Shown here in pieces: positions 1 to 10,866 of a stretch of 64,000 bases of DNA. Numbering within the stretch: position 1 is the stretch's first letter; each line of letters begins with the position of its first letter. This DNA is from Pseudisothecium myosuroides (taxonomy: Eukaryota; Streptophyta; Bryopsida; Hypnales; Lembophyllaceae). A program made the translations under genes and the position numbers. Below the pieces are notes generated by a model, which was given only the letters and a program-made list of their open reading frames with translations, was not told the DNA's origin and did not search any database. Location: positions 44,545,724 to 44,609,723 of the forward strand of contig OX637287.1 of assembly GCA_951799445.1 (NCBI GenBank). Reading direction: 5' to 3'.

Positions 1-1081
1 TCGAATGTCGCGTCCTTGGGTCTTCAAGGTGTAGCTGTCACGTGTTCCGTCCTTCACATTAACTTCAAGCTTCAGCCGCCCAGGAAAAGTCCCAAGGCAA
101 GCACAGAAAAACTTATCCCCTAGAGGACTCTGTTTCTCACGATGGACTACGAACAGGTGATAATAACCGCCATCGACAAAGATATAATCATCGGTGGGCC
201 TCATTGTGAACTTATCAGTAGGTTGCACAGTTTGCACTTGGTGCTCCTCCTGGAAGTGAAGGGGAAGGGAATGGGTGGAACCTTCGAACTTGCAACCGTC
301 AAAAAGGCAGTTGAAGGGCCGATACTCGCACAATGTGCTCTCATGCAAGACTTTCTTGGTATACCTGAGCACTGTCTGGCAACCATGAAGAGAATTCTTG
401 CAGCTCACAAGCAGAGACTCGAGAATCTTCTCCACTGCTATGTTCCGGTTATTGCCTATTGGCTTCTGACAAGACGGGCATTTCTTGCAATCAATCTTCT
501 CCCAACAAGCTGCGCACGTTGTGTGGCCACTCGGACACTGGCTTGGTCACCAAACAACCGCTCTTGCAAATCAAGAACCTGTGGTGATTCCTCACTCATT
601 ATTGGACTAGAAAATGCTCCAGAGACTCCAAAACCGCAAATAAAGAAAACTTGTGGTTATGGCTTATAACACAGACCCCCTTCGCAAATGGCTCACTAAC
701 ACAGGAAGATTATAAGTCCTCATTGAGATGGTGAAATGCCAGCATCTTGAATTCTAATAGAAGAAATCGCACGGCCCCAAAATCTGGATTCATCAAACCC
801 TACACCTCCGGATTCCAAGAAAGCTTACGACCTTGCATTCTACATGAAGCTGACCTATGAAGCAACAAGGAACCTCACAAGTCTGAAACTGCAATGCAAA
901 GATCGAGAAAACAGGAAGTCACGCATGATGGAAAGGAGAGTTCCTAAGTTACCTGGTAGACTGGCGGGGCAAGATCCTCTGAACAAATGGGACACTCAAG
1001 GATGTCAGGATCCAACAGCTCGAACTTGCGCTTTGAAGTGGACTGCATTTTCTCAGCCTGCGAACTCTTTCCCGGCGCCAT
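1..1081 (-). CDS. SINA-like RING E3 ubiquitin ligase, copy 1 (3' end off the window)
   Basis: Partial two-exon gene. Exon 1 is 953-1081 (43 codons, ATG at 1081) and exon 2 runs from 537 down through base 1; the intron 538-952 (415 bases) has a GTAAC donor and a CCAG acceptor and is phase 0. Exon 1 encodes MAPGKSSQAEKM, a basic stretch, then the first RING cysteine pair (ECPIC) and APPVYQ. Exon 2 supplies the rest of the RING (CPSGHTTCAACW, CPSC), then the SIAH-type zinc finger Cys/His residues and the first part of the TRAF-like (SINA) domain. No stop occurs in the exon 2 frame before base 1. SINA proteins are dimeric E3 ligases that use the RING to recruit E2 and the TRAF-like domain to bind substrates. 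It is a tandem paralogue of the gene at 4060-5340, and the homology extends upstream of the ATG. The plus-strand reading frame at 142-669 is its antisense shadow. Substrate unknown. Confidence 0.85.
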
Positions 1082-1679
1082 TGATGATTCTGGCTACCTC
1101 AGTCTCGCAACCATCTTGCAATTTGGGCACCATCAGTCCGAAACAAATCATCTCCGCACAGCCTGCAATCCCCTTCCCTGAAATGAATCACTCAGCAACC
1201 CTAATTCTCATTTTAAGTACTGACACACTTACATCTGAAAGGGTGGGCGTGCAATCACTATTTTTCAAACTATAAAGTCTCTTTGTATGTTCCCATTTTG
1301 CAACTACAGTGGAGTTAATCGTAAAGTGAACCCCAGTTTGTAGTAAGAAGGGGCGTCTTAGAAAGGTCTAATATAACTAAGAATAGTACAGAAGAAACAC
1401 AACACCAAACTTTGATCAGACCAAGTTTGGGTGCTTCAAGGAGTTTCGTCCTGGTGTTTTTCTGAAACTCTCGCTGCTGGTTCAACATCGCACACACTTT
1501 ATGATTAATTCTAGTGGCTCTCATAAGTAAGTATTCATACAATTCAAAAATTGCCATCACTAATTGCAAAATTAAATTTGTCCAACAAATTTTGGACATG
1601 TTGCAGTATAAGTAAACCACGTGCATGAAATGATTTTTCAAAAAAACTCAAATTATTTTTTTTATCTTTTTTATAATTT
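1082..1679. other. 5' flank of SINA-like copy 1
   Basis: No gene seen. Bases 1082-1230 align with 5341-5480 upstream of copy 2 (shared blocks such as CTCGCAACC/CTCGCCA and CAACCCTAAT), so this part is probably 5' untranslated leader and promoter carried along in the duplication. The rest becomes AT-rich and is unassigned. Confidence 0.5.
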
Positions 1680-2165
1680 AATCAAACTTGTTAATTAAAG
1701 AATTTTTTTATAAAAGAAATTTATTTTTAAGATTTTTTGGTGAGTTGGAATGATAATTCTTTTAGAAATTTTAAAATAAGAATTCTTCAAATTTTAAAAT
1801 TTATTGAGTGAAATAATATTGACTAAAGAATGACTAAAAAATTTTACATTTCTTATAAGTCATTCCAAAAATCTTTAAAAAATAATTAAAAAATAATATA
1901 TAAATATTTGAAACACTTTTCAAATTTTCCATAATTTTTGGAGATTTTTGGAGTGACTTATAAGAAACGTAAACATTTGAAGATATATTTTAGTTAGTAA
2001 GATATCATTCTTTAAAAGTAAAAAATTTATAAAAATTTTATAAGAAACTTCTAGAAAGAATTCTTATTCCACTTACAAAATAATCTTTAAAAAATACTTG
2101 TATTAAAAAATTTCTTTCACTAATAATTTTGAATAAATTATTAAAAAATAAAAAAAATTATTTTC
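1680..2165. repeat. AT-rich imperfect foldback
   Basis: Two arms pair around about 1905: TTTCTTATAAGTCATTCC near 1848 is the reverse complement of the stretch near 1950 (GGAGTGACTTATAAGAAA), and GAATGATAATTCTTTTAGAA near 1748 mirrors TTCTAGAAAGAATTCTTATT near 2050. This is a long degenerate inverted repeat, likely a decayed foldback or MITE. No coding potential. Confidence 0.6.
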
Positions 2166-2179
2166 AAAATTTTCAAAAT

Positions 2180-2925
2180 TATTTCATGTAAGTGCCTTGC
2201 TTGTTCAATGTATCGAAATTTTGATTGAAATCTCTAATTCCTCAATCAGCTATGGCAATTTTTGTAAGTATATGAAACATTTTGAGAGCCACTGTATATA
2301 CAATTGAAATTTTTATTTTGAAGATACGTCTTTTATGTATCCTGAAAACTTCAGATTTTTTGAGAAAATTTGAAATCATTGTGAATTTTTGAATAAAAAG
2401 TGAAAAAAAAATTATGTCAAACGCAAAATATACTTGAAAATTCTAAAATTTTCTCCATAGCTATTCATGATAGTTTTATATATTATGGTACAAAAACATT
2501 TATTGGATCAATTTAAAATTAGAAAATTAATTTCCATGGTAATGGGTCTAAAAGTTTACATTGCATTAAAATATTGAATTTTAGGAACTTTCAATTCTCA
2601 AATGGTAATAGGAATTAGACTTAAAAAGCTTCATTTCATTAATGCATTCAAATTCTAAGAAGATCATTTTAACAACTCAAATTTACACCAATAGTAAAGA
2701 CTTTAGTTAGAAGATGTCAAATACACTATTTGGTGATTAATGAATCAAGCATCTACTTATATAGAAAAGTTAAAAATTCTACAATGAAATCATATTCAAC
2801 ATCATTCTCAAAAAATGTGTTCAAGCACCTTCTACAAAAAGAATTGGATGGAAAAATGCATTTTTACATCTTGCAGGTCCTCACAAAGTCATCCATCAAC
2901 CAATAATTGGTTGCTACAACGTTCT
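2180..2925. repeat. Dispersed repeat, third copy of the 31.1 kb / 46.0 kb segment
   Basis: Diverged but collinear with about 31120-31710 and 46010-46770. Shared anchors include AAAATATTGAA, the stretch around TTTCAATTCTCAAATGG, TATAGAAAAGTTAAAA, AATTGGATG and AAAGTCATCCA. The repeated unit therefore occurs at least three times here and is not unique to the large duplication. Identity unknown; no coding frame. Confidence 0.55.
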
Positions 2926-4059
2926 AGAGTTAAAGCTCATTAATGGAACAACCTTGAGAGATTCCTTTTGCAAATGCACTCTAATAACTAGCCTAATCAC
3001 TAATAGAAAGCAATATCCAAATTCAATAGGAGTGTGAAAATGTACTTCAACATATGCATTATTTGGTCCCTATATATATTAATTATGAAGTTTCAAGTCA
3101 CTTTTTGTAAGAGTACGAAAAATGAACACTATGTTCTTTTAGGCCTTCATATATGTTTTGATTGTGTACATCTTGTGTCATCAATATTTAGGTTTTAATT
3201 TTACTTTTTGTCCAAATGTAGGCCTCGCATTTTGGGCAATGATAACTACAGAAAAACTACTTTTTTTAGGTCACATACAACATTTTATACCTACTAATTC
3301 TGGTAGCCTGATTCGAAATTGAATCCAACCCAATCGTGAACCCTAGCTCAAGTCCCAACTTTGCATTGTTGCATCGAAATGAAAACTTCACAACCCTAAA
3401 GGATCTACTTGTGTTACCGTACATGAAGGTCTAATTCCGCACCCGGGTGCTTAAATTGAATTTCCACATCAGATTCTCACCAGTTAACTCCATCTTCTAC
3501 AACTCTGTAGACTCTGCAAAAATTCCTGAAGGATGTACTCTATTCTTTACACACTAAACACTCTATTATACTACATGGTTCATACAGGTAGTCCATTCTA
3601 ACGAACTAATCCACATCAAGTAGAAATCTAAACAGGTGAGTACAAAGGCTTTGTTCCAACAAAGCAACCACAAAGAAGTCCAAATCCTTACATTGATAGC
3701 AAACATGTGCTTTCCTGCACGTCCAGCTCTCCACAGGTGCAAACCGAATCTCATCGCATCTGGTAGGTAACCGAAGAGCTTGCAGACAGCCACATCACGG
3801 CATAGCAAAAAAATATATTTGTCATAAATCTTAGTATGCATACTTGAAACTCTACCAGGACTCCATTCCTAAATTCTTACCAAAGTAACATAAGATATTC
3901 TGTAGTCATTTGAGCCCCTCAAGACTCTGAGATCCTTGAATTCAATATTGAATATTGCGCACTCTAGAGGAACTTTGGTATTGTATGTTTACAGATGCAC
4001 TGCGTAACACAAAGTAACTGACTGGGATACTCGGATCTTCAATAATCCCAAAGTCTGAA
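2926..4059. other. Intergenic, 3' of SINA-like copy 2
   Basis: AT-rich to mixed sequence. The minus-strand frame at 3566-3841 has no recognisable motif. The stretch nearest 4060 probably holds the 3' untranslated region of the SINA-like gene. Nothing else supported. Confidence 0.4.
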
Positions 4060-5340
4060 TCAGTTTCTTGGCATTACTTGCATGTCAAGCTGCCCTCGGA
4101 ACTCACAGTTTTCGAGGCCATGAGCACTCTGAGGGACAAGCAAAAAATTTCTTTTCCATTCATCGCCTTTTCGAATGTCGCACCCTTGGGTCTCCAAGGT
4201 GTAGCTGCCAAGTGGTCCGTCCTGGACACTAACTACAAGCTTCAGCCACCCAGTAAAAGTCCCAAAGGAAGCGCAGAAAAACTTATCCCCTAGAGGCTTC
4301 TGTTTCTCACGGTGGACAAGGAACGATCGATAATCTCTACCCACGACAATGACATAGTCACCGGTGGGCGTCATTGTGAAATGATCCGTATGTTGCACAG
4401 TTTGCACTTTGTGATTATACTGAATGTGAAGAGAAAGGTTCTGAGTGGAAGCTTTGAACTTGCAAACATGGAACGGGCAGTTGAAGGGCTGATGCTCGCA
4501 AAATGTGGTCTCATGCTCGGCTATCTTGGTGTACCTGAACATTTCATGACAACCATAAAGAATGTACTTGCAGCTCACAAGCAGAGACTCGAGAATCTTC
4601 TCCACTCTAATGCAGCGGGTATTGCCTATTGGCTTTTGACAAGACGGGCATTTCTTGCTATTGATCTTCCCCCAACAGCCTGCGCACATTGTGTGGCCAG
4701 TCGGACACTGGCTCAGCCACCAAACAACCACTCTTCCAATTAGAAATTTGTGGTGCTTCCTGAGATAATGCCAAGTCGTTCCATCCAATCCAAATCTGTA
4801 CTTTAGAATTGATCTAAGGGCTCTACAATGAGGAGAAGATTAATCTTCAATTGACTAGCCAGTGGGAAAATGGCGCAATTACCGTGAACTTCACACTTGG
4901 CATTAAGTATTGCCAAGGAAACTAAAACATAGAGTCCAATTGTGTGAGATAGTACTTGTTGAGCTGGGCAAGTGTAGAAGGAATAGTTCCCCACATCTGA
5001 TCTCTAAACTTGAGTTCAGTGACACAATCTCGATAAGAATGGTACAAGCTTGGATGATCTGCTGGTGGCGGAAAAAAAATCTCTGGGAAAACAAAAGAAG
5101 TAGAGAAGGAACCCCAAATAGGGGAGAGGTTATGAGCACAAGAAACCTCGCCAGTCTGAAACTGCAACATTTGCAACGATCGAGAAAACATGAAGTCACG
5201 CATGAGAGTTCCTAAGTTACCTGGTAGACTGGCGGGGCGAGATCCTCTGCACAAATGGGACAATCAAGGATGTCAGGATCCAGCAGCTCAAACTTGCGCT
5301 TCAGCATTGTTTGAGCCTGCGAACTCTTTCCCGGCGCCAT
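4060..5340 (-). CDS. SINA-like RING E3 ubiquitin ligase, copy 2 (complete, two exons)
   Basis: Exon 1 is 5221-5340 (40 codons) and exon 2 is 4060-4707 (216 codons with TGA), giving 255 residues; intron 4708-5220, phase 0, donor CAG|GTAACT, acceptor CCAG|TGT. The RING is split by the intron: DCPIC and APPVYQ in exon 1, CPTGHTMCAGCW and KKCPSC in exon 2 (about residues 26-64). It is followed by IRVEKILESLLVSC, a SIAH-type zinc finger with spaced Cys and His (GC, AEHE, FCEH, NCPFHVC, HIQYNH; about residues 80-140) and a TRAF-like substrate-binding domain to the C terminus. All zinc ligands I can place are intact, so the gene looks functional. It is somewhat shorter than typical plant SINAT proteins (about 300 residues). 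Exon 1 is too short to show as a long reading frame and was found by homology to copy 1. A frame read straight through the intron (to 4788) is not the true start. Confidence 0.9.
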
Positions 5341-5794
5341 TGATGATTCTGACTACCTCGGTCTCGCCACTCCCAATCGAATCATCCCCGCATGGCCTGC
5401 AATTCCCTTCTCCGAAACGAATCCCTTCTGCCCTCTGCAACCCTAATCCTCGTTTCACTGATACTCCTAAAACTCTCTGATTGCGCTGGTTTAAGAGATT
5501 CCACCCGTAAATGCACTTTGAGAACCCGAACCCTAATTTCCATTTGGAGAGTGTTACATCCGGATAAGGTTAACCTTTCTCCACTACACTAATAATGAAA
5601 TTTAGTGTTTGTAACACTAAGAACAAACTCTACCGCTAAATGGCAACAACATCGCTAATTTTATCAATACTAAATGTCTAAACATCAACTGAATGTCCAC
5701 CAAAAAAACTAAATTAAGACCAAAATAGTTCACATCAATATCCAATATAAATATACTAATTGTCAACTAAATGAAAATTAGAGTGAGTTACATG
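5341..5794. other. 5' flank of SINA-like copy 2
   Basis: The first 140 bases are homologous to the leader of copy 1. After about 5590 the sequence becomes AT-rich with no assignable feature. Confidence 0.45.
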
Positions 5795-6458
5795 ATAGGG
5801 TAACACTATCCATACCTTAAGTTTGGCTGTTTGTTTGTTTGTTATGTTGGGATCTCCCGGACCGTGTGTCCCCTGGTGGCATGCTTGGTACAGTCGGAAA
5901 GCCCTCGGCGAGGAGGAGTGCATGGGCTTGGTATCGTGGCGTTTGGACCAGTGGTGGAAAAGTTATGGGTTTTGGAGTTAGTTTTGGATCTTAAAAGCTG
6001 TTAAATTATGTATCTTTTGAACCATGTGTCAATTTGTCACATTCTTGGTACCATTTGAAAGCCTTGGACGAGGAGGGGTGCACACACTTTGTTCTGTGGC
6101 ATTTGGACCTATGATGGAAAATTTATGGATTTTTGAGTCATTTTTTGTTTTAAAAGTGACTTTTTTTGTTATGATTGTAAAAACGACACAGGGCACACTA
6201 GTCCATACCTTAAAACAAGATGTTTGTTTGTTTATTTATTACATTGAGATCTCTCGGACCGTGCGTCCCCCGGCGGCATGCTTGGTACCGTCGAAAAGTC
6301 TTCGGCGAGGAGGGGTGCACGGGCTTTGTTTCATGACATTTGGATCTATGGTGGGAAAGTTATTGAATTTCAAAGTTTTTGTGACTTAGATAATGGATAG
6401 AAAATTACTTTTTACTTTTATTTTGGTTGTGGCAACGGCACAGGGCACCCTAATAGAT
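5795..6458 (-). mobile_element. GTGCCGTTG-family element, about two internal units
   Basis: Reverse-orientation copy of the family described at 9680. It holds repeats of a unit with the landmarks CTTAAGTTTG..GTTTGTTTGTT, ATCTCCCGGACC, GGCGAGGAGGGGTGCA, GGCGTTTGGACC and ends near GGCAACGGCACAGGGCACC. The unit boundary near 6190 again reads CACAGGGCACACTAGTCC. Frames in it (for example 6024-6389) are repeats, not genes. Confidence 0.6.
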
Positions 6459-6844
6459 ATTGTAATACTAAATTCCATTATTAGAGTACTAGTGTAGTAC
6501 TAAGTGAGAGAGAGGATCCTCAAGTAAGTGGCTGACACAAATGAAGAGTATCATCATCTAAGATTTCTCGTTTGTCTTTGAAGAATCACTATTGGGGCAT
6601 CAAATAACATAAAAACATAATTGATCTACTCAATAGAGTGGGCAACTTAATCAAATCCTTATTGCCAAGTTTCTTGTTTCTTTAACAACTTTTCATCCGT
6701 TTTGACCAACTTCTAGCTACATTGATTTATCCTATATTCAAGGGCACAAAATTAAAGCAACCAATAAAATTAGAATCATTACAATAAGTTTGTTGAGTTT
6801 TGAGAGAATTAAGTCAATATTGCCTTGCACTAATTTAAAATAGT
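6459..6844. other. Intergenic
   Basis: AT-rich single-copy-looking DNA; no gene or repeat identified. Confidence 0.4.
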
Positions 6845-7086
6845 ATTAGTATGCCCTGTGCCGTTGGCACGTTCAAAATAAAAGTTTAAGTATTTTTTAT
6901 AATTTTATAATTAATAAAACTTCACAATTCAATAACTTTCATATTGTAGATCAAACACCCTAAAACAAAACTCGTGCACCCTTCCTCACCGAGAGCTTTC
7001 CGATAGTATTAGAAACGCGACTGGGGGACTCATGATCCGGTAGATCTCATTGTAACAAAAAAAAACATAATTGAAGGTATAGATAA
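6845..7086 (+). mobile_element. GTGCCGTTG-family element, single-unit copy
   Basis: Starts with TATGCCCTGTGCCGTTGGCA and ends with a variant of ATCTCAACGTAACAAAC followed by GAAGGTATAGATA. It carries one set of unit landmarks (AACTTTCATATTG, CGTGCACCCTTCCTC, GAGAGCTTTCCGATAGTA). This is the minimal form of the longer arrays at 5795 and 9680. Confidence 0.6.
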
Positions 7087-8284
7087 CTTTGGTAAACCAC
7101 TAGTACATACACATATTAGATAGATTAGTGTAGTTTCACCAACAAAGCAATATTCCCTTTGTTTTGAAATAGTGTATCCATTCTTAGTAGTGATCGCACT
7201 GAGAATGAATGTAGTGTTTCCAAATGGAAGTAAAGTAGGAGGTTTATAAATTGTCCATTCAAACCTACTTACAATAATAGATATTTCAAGAAGCATGTCA
7301 CTCATTCCTAGATAGGGGACGCATTTCGAACATGGTCAATTTAAGGACCTCCTAACAGTGTGTGTTTTTTGGGCCTAATAAGGCCCAAGTGCCTCAAAAA
7401 AAAATGGTTTGCATCAAACCTGCAGGAAAAATTTGAAGAAAAATTGGATGATAATGCCAAATTGCTCCCATTTTTTTTCTAAATTTGGATGAAATTGCCA
7501 ATTTTAAATGAAACTCATCCAAATATGTGGATGAGAAGATAGTTCTATCCGAAATATAGATGAATACTAAAATATTTGGCTACATCATTTTCTTGTATGT
7601 TGCCACTTCAGCACTTCTCTAAAAATAAAAATAAAATGCTTGCTTCCTACCGTATTAAGGGCCAGCTTACATGTGAGCCCAGTGGACAAAGAAAGCAACT
7701 AAAAGACAAGAACAGTGCCACCAATGATCGGCAAGCGTGGAAGTAGGAGAGAGAGTTTCTACCGATCCCGGTGTATTCCACACTGTAGAAGCAGCATAAA
7801 AGTGCTTTCTATATTTCGACCCTGTTGACTCCTCCCACCCACCGAAACATGTAAGGAAGCCCTAAGCTATTGTGGGCCACCACACTCCTCTATGCTTTAT
7901 TCCCGAATGTGAGAAAAAAAACAAGAGGAACGAATTGATTGGGAGCTTCCAAGACTTCCACGAGTGGAAGTTGAATCAGATTTGCCCACGTGACGAACGG
8001 AAATGTGCGGGAAGGTCGAAACGAAGGTTCGTCCGAGCTTCCATCCACTCTTCATTCCCTTCAATAGTTCAATTGGTCGAAACGAAGGTTCGTCGACACC
8101 TGATCCACTCTTCAGTTCATTCCCTTGTCTGTGGCTCATAATGAGACTGCGCTAACTTATCACCAGCTGTGCTTCCCGCCAAGGCTGGGGGTAGTGTTTT
8201 TGTTTTTTCGCCATTTGGCTACAGCCAACGACAATGGCTTATTTTTTTTTGGTAAAGGAAATTTTTATTTTTCCAGTGGAAATA
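7087..8284. other. Intergenic with a short direct repeat
   Basis: No gene recognised; the frames at 7872-8141 are not supported. GGTCGAAACGAAGGTTCGTC occurs near 8015 and again near 8077, each followed by TCCACTCTTCA and TTCATTCCCTT, so a block of about 60 bases is tandemly duplicated. Confidence 0.45.
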
Positions 8285-8382
8285 GCGAGATTGATGGTGT
8301 ATCTCAAGACCAATAAGGGAGTATGGCCTAAAAGCGAGATTGATGGTGTATCTCAAGATCAATAAGGTAGTATGGCCTAAAA
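8285..8382. repeat. Tandem duplication, 49-base unit x 2
   Basis: GCGAGATTGATGGTGTATCT begins at 8285 and again at 8334. Each unit runs on through AATAAGG.AGTATGGCC, with two mismatches between units. The second unit contains the left end of the TA-flanked element starting at 8365, so the duplication copied part of that end. Confidence 0.85.
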
Positions 8383-8860
8383 GCGACCATTTAAGGGCTG
8401 ATCTGCCTTTTTCACAGGTTTCCTTGAACAGAAATATTTTTGGATCATTTTTCAGAGAAAGAAAAATGAATGCGGAACGTTACACAAGTGGTTTCATATT
8501 TTTTGAAACGTTTTTGAATTACTTATGAATTTTCAAAAAAAATTGTTGTAGGCACCTATTTGTGACCCTAGGTCTTCCAAAATCTGACCACTTGCAACTT
8601 CTAAAGTGATTTGAGTGTGGTTGGCGTCGTTGTATTTTATTTTATTGCAATGAAATTCCGTTTCATTTGTGTCAAAAAAAAAAAAAAAAAAAGTGATTTG
8701 AGTAAATGAAGGTCAATGATTGGCTTTTGCAATAAATAAAGCTTTTCTCTCGATTCTCTCAAAGGCTTGAGAGGTCCATTTAAGAACCAACTAATGTCCA
8801 TTTAAGACCTAAATATAGGGACGATTTGAAGAGTCCGCTCGCTTTTAGAGCACACTACCT
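8365..8860. mobile_element. TA-flanked MITE, AGGTAG family (copy 1)
   Basis: Left end AGGTAGTATGGCCTAAAAGC; right end GCTTTTAGAGCACACTACCT, an imperfect inverted repeat. TA flanks both sides (8363-8364 and 8861-8862). Close relatives lie at 8863-9607 and 37301-37699. It carries a non-LTR tail insertion at 8616-8689. No coding capacity, so it depends on a transposase elsewhere. Confidence 0.75.
8616..8689 (+). mobile_element. 5'-truncated non-LTR (LINE/SINE) tail with poly(A)
   Basis: An insertion ending in a run of A and flanked by a 13-base duplication AAAGTGATTTGAG (8603-8615 and 8690-8702). The related element at 8863-9607 and the one at 37301-37699 have a single AAAGTGATTTGAG at this point, giving an empty site. 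Poly(A) plus a 13-base TSD is the signature of target-primed reverse transcription. Too short to tell LINE from SINE. Confidence 0.8.
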
Positions 8861-8862
8861 TA

Positions 8863-9607
8863 TGGCCTAAAAGCGACCATTTAAGGGCTGATCTGCCTTT
8901 TTCACAGGTTTCCATGAATACTGTAGAAATATTTTTGGATCATTTTTCAGAGAAAGAAAAATGGATGTGGAACGTTAGAGCAAGGCCACCTGTCCTGCAA
9001 AATGTAGGCAGCCTCGACCTGCAGAGATGGGGGCTTGGTCGGATTTGGCAGCCAGGGACCAGGCTCGCCCCACCCATGGCCTCTTAAGAGGCCATACCTT
9101 CCAGCCTTTGCCAACCTCTCAGCGTTCGCCAACACGAGCCCCGAACCTCTACCAACCTTTGTGCAAGTTGTCGCTTCCTGTTTTGCCAGCTGCAGGGTGG
9201 CCTGCAAATTGAGGTCGTTTTGCCAGTCGCGGAGCGTTTTTGGCTTGTTCTTCCTAAGAGGCCATCCGTTTTATAGGACGGGTGGGGTTGGTTTGGAGGC
9301 GCCTCTTAATAGTTCATCCAAGTTATAGGACGGGTGGGGATGCTCTTACACAAGTGGTTTCATATTTTTTTGAATCATTTTAAAATTACTTATTTGTGAC
9401 CTTAGGTCTTCTAAAATCTGACCACTTGCATCTTCTAAAGTGATTTGAGTAAATGAAGGCCAATGATTGGCTCTTGCAATAAATAATGTTTTTCTCTTGA
9501 TTCTTTCATTGGCTTAAGAGGTCCATTTAAGGATCACCTAATGTCCATTTTAGATCTAAATATAGGGTCAATTTGAAGAGGCTGCTTGCTTTTAGAGCAG
9601 ACTACCT
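8863..9607. mobile_element. TA-flanked MITE, AGGTAG family (copy 2), interrupted
   Basis: Begins TGGCCTAAAAGCGACC directly after the TA of copy 1 and ends TTTTAGAGCAGACTACCT then TA (9608-9609). Its body is nearly the same as 8365-8860 once the nested insertion 8978-9345 is removed. The outermost AGGTAG of its left end is missing. Confidence 0.7.
8978..9345. mobile_element. PIF/Harbinger-like MITE nested in the AGGTAG element
   Basis: 368 bases, richer in G+C than the surroundings. Ends GAGCAAGGCCACC and GGGTGGGGATGCTC form a short inverted repeat beginning GAGCA, with a 3-base duplication TTA (8975-8977, 9346-9348). Copy 1 has the empty site AACGTTACACAAG. A TTA duplication with GAGCA/GGGCA ends is typical of plant PIF/Harbinger (Tourist-like) elements; that class is inferred from ends only. 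Frames at 9027-9328 lie within it and are not genes. Confidence 0.8.
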
Positions 9608-9679
9608 TAGCCAGGTTTTACGTAGGTGTCAATTAGTTTTGATATAGATATCACCAAGTATGACCCAAATATCACATGA

Positions 9680-10866
9680 ACTAGTGTATCCTTGTGCCGT
9701 TGCTACAACCAAAATAAAAGTTAAAGTAATTTTTTTCATTTTTTCATTCATAAGCACTTTGAAATACAATACCTTTTCTATTGTAGGTCCAAACACCACG
9801 AATTAAAGCCTGTGCACCACTTCTCGCAGAGAACTTTCTAAGGGTACCAAGAATGCGGGTGGAGGACACATGGTATGAGAGATCTCAACATAACAAACAA
9901 AACAAAAACAAACAAACAATGTTTAAAATTTTTCATTCAATAAAAACTTCAAACTTCAATAACTTTCACACTATGGGTCCAAACGCCACAAAACAAAGCC
10001 CGTACATCCCTCCTTGCCGAGGTCTTTCCAATAGTACTAAGAACGTGACAAATTGACACACGGTTCAAAAGATACATAATTTAGCATAATTTAGCAATTT
10101 TTAAGATCCAAAAATAACTCAAAAATTCATAACTTTCCAATTGCGGGTCTAAACGCCTCATATCCAAGCCCATGCACCTCTCCTTGCCAAGGGCTTTCCA
10201 ACGGTACCAAGCACGTCACTAGGAGACACACGAACCGAGAGATCTCAACGTCACAAACAAAACAAACAAATAACCAAACTTAAAGTATGGACTAGTGTGC
10301 CCTGTGCCGTTGCCACAGCAAAAACAAAAGTGAAAGCCATTTTTAAAACCAAAAAGAACTAAAAAATCCATAACTTCCTCACTGTAGGTTCACACGCCTC
10401 GAAACAAAGCCCGTGCACCCCTCCTTGTCAAGGGCTTTCCAATAGTACCAAGAATGTGACCAATTGACAGACGATTCAAAAGATACATAATTTGGCATAA
10501 TTTAATAATTTTTAAGAACCAAAAATAACTCAAAAATCCATAACTTTTCCTTCGTCACTCCAAACGCCACCAAACCAAGCCCGTGCACCCCTCCTCAGCG
10601 AGGGCTTTCCAACGGTACAAAGAACGTGACAAATGACGCACGGTTCAAAAGATAGGTAATTTAGCATAATTTAGTAATTTTTAGGAACCAAAAATAATTC
10701 AAAATTCAATAACTTTCATACCGTGGGACCAAACGGCACGGAACAAACTCCGTGCATCCCTCTTCGTTGAAAGCTTTTCGACGATACCAAGAACGCCACC
10801 GGGGACGCACGGCCCGGGAGATCTCAACGTAACAAACAAAACAAACAACCAAACTTAAGGTATGGA
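9680..10866 (+). mobile_element. GTGCCGTTG-family element with internal tandem units
   Basis: Starts ACTAGTGTATCCTTGTGCCG and ends TTAAGGTATGGATA. Inside, a unit recurs about every 170-280 bases with landmarks AACTTTC, a G/C-rich core close to GCCCGTGCACCCCTCC, GGGCTTTCCAACGGTACCAA, ACGCACGGTTCAAAAGATA or GAGATCTCAACGTAACAAAC. One unit boundary near 10290 repeats the outer start (GACTAGTGTGCCCTGTGCCG). Copies with one and about two units lie at 6845 and 5795, so the internal unit number varies. No coding frame; class unknown. Confidence 0.65.

Noticed and set aside
142..669. Plus-strand frame of 175 codons
   Set aside because: It is antisense to exon 2 of SINA-like copy 1 and uses the same triplets read backwards; it has no domain of its own.
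4312..4743. Plus-strand frame of 143 codons
   Set aside because: Antisense shadow of exon 2 of SINA-like copy 2.
6024..6389. Plus-strand frame of 121 codons
   Set aside because: Lies across two units of the GTGCCGTTG-family repeat; no conservation as protein.
9680..10866. Regularly spaced repeats considered as a CRISPR array or centromeric satellite
   Set aside because: Units vary in length and content, the spacers are not unique, the genome is eukaryotic, and only a few units are present at dispersed copies.
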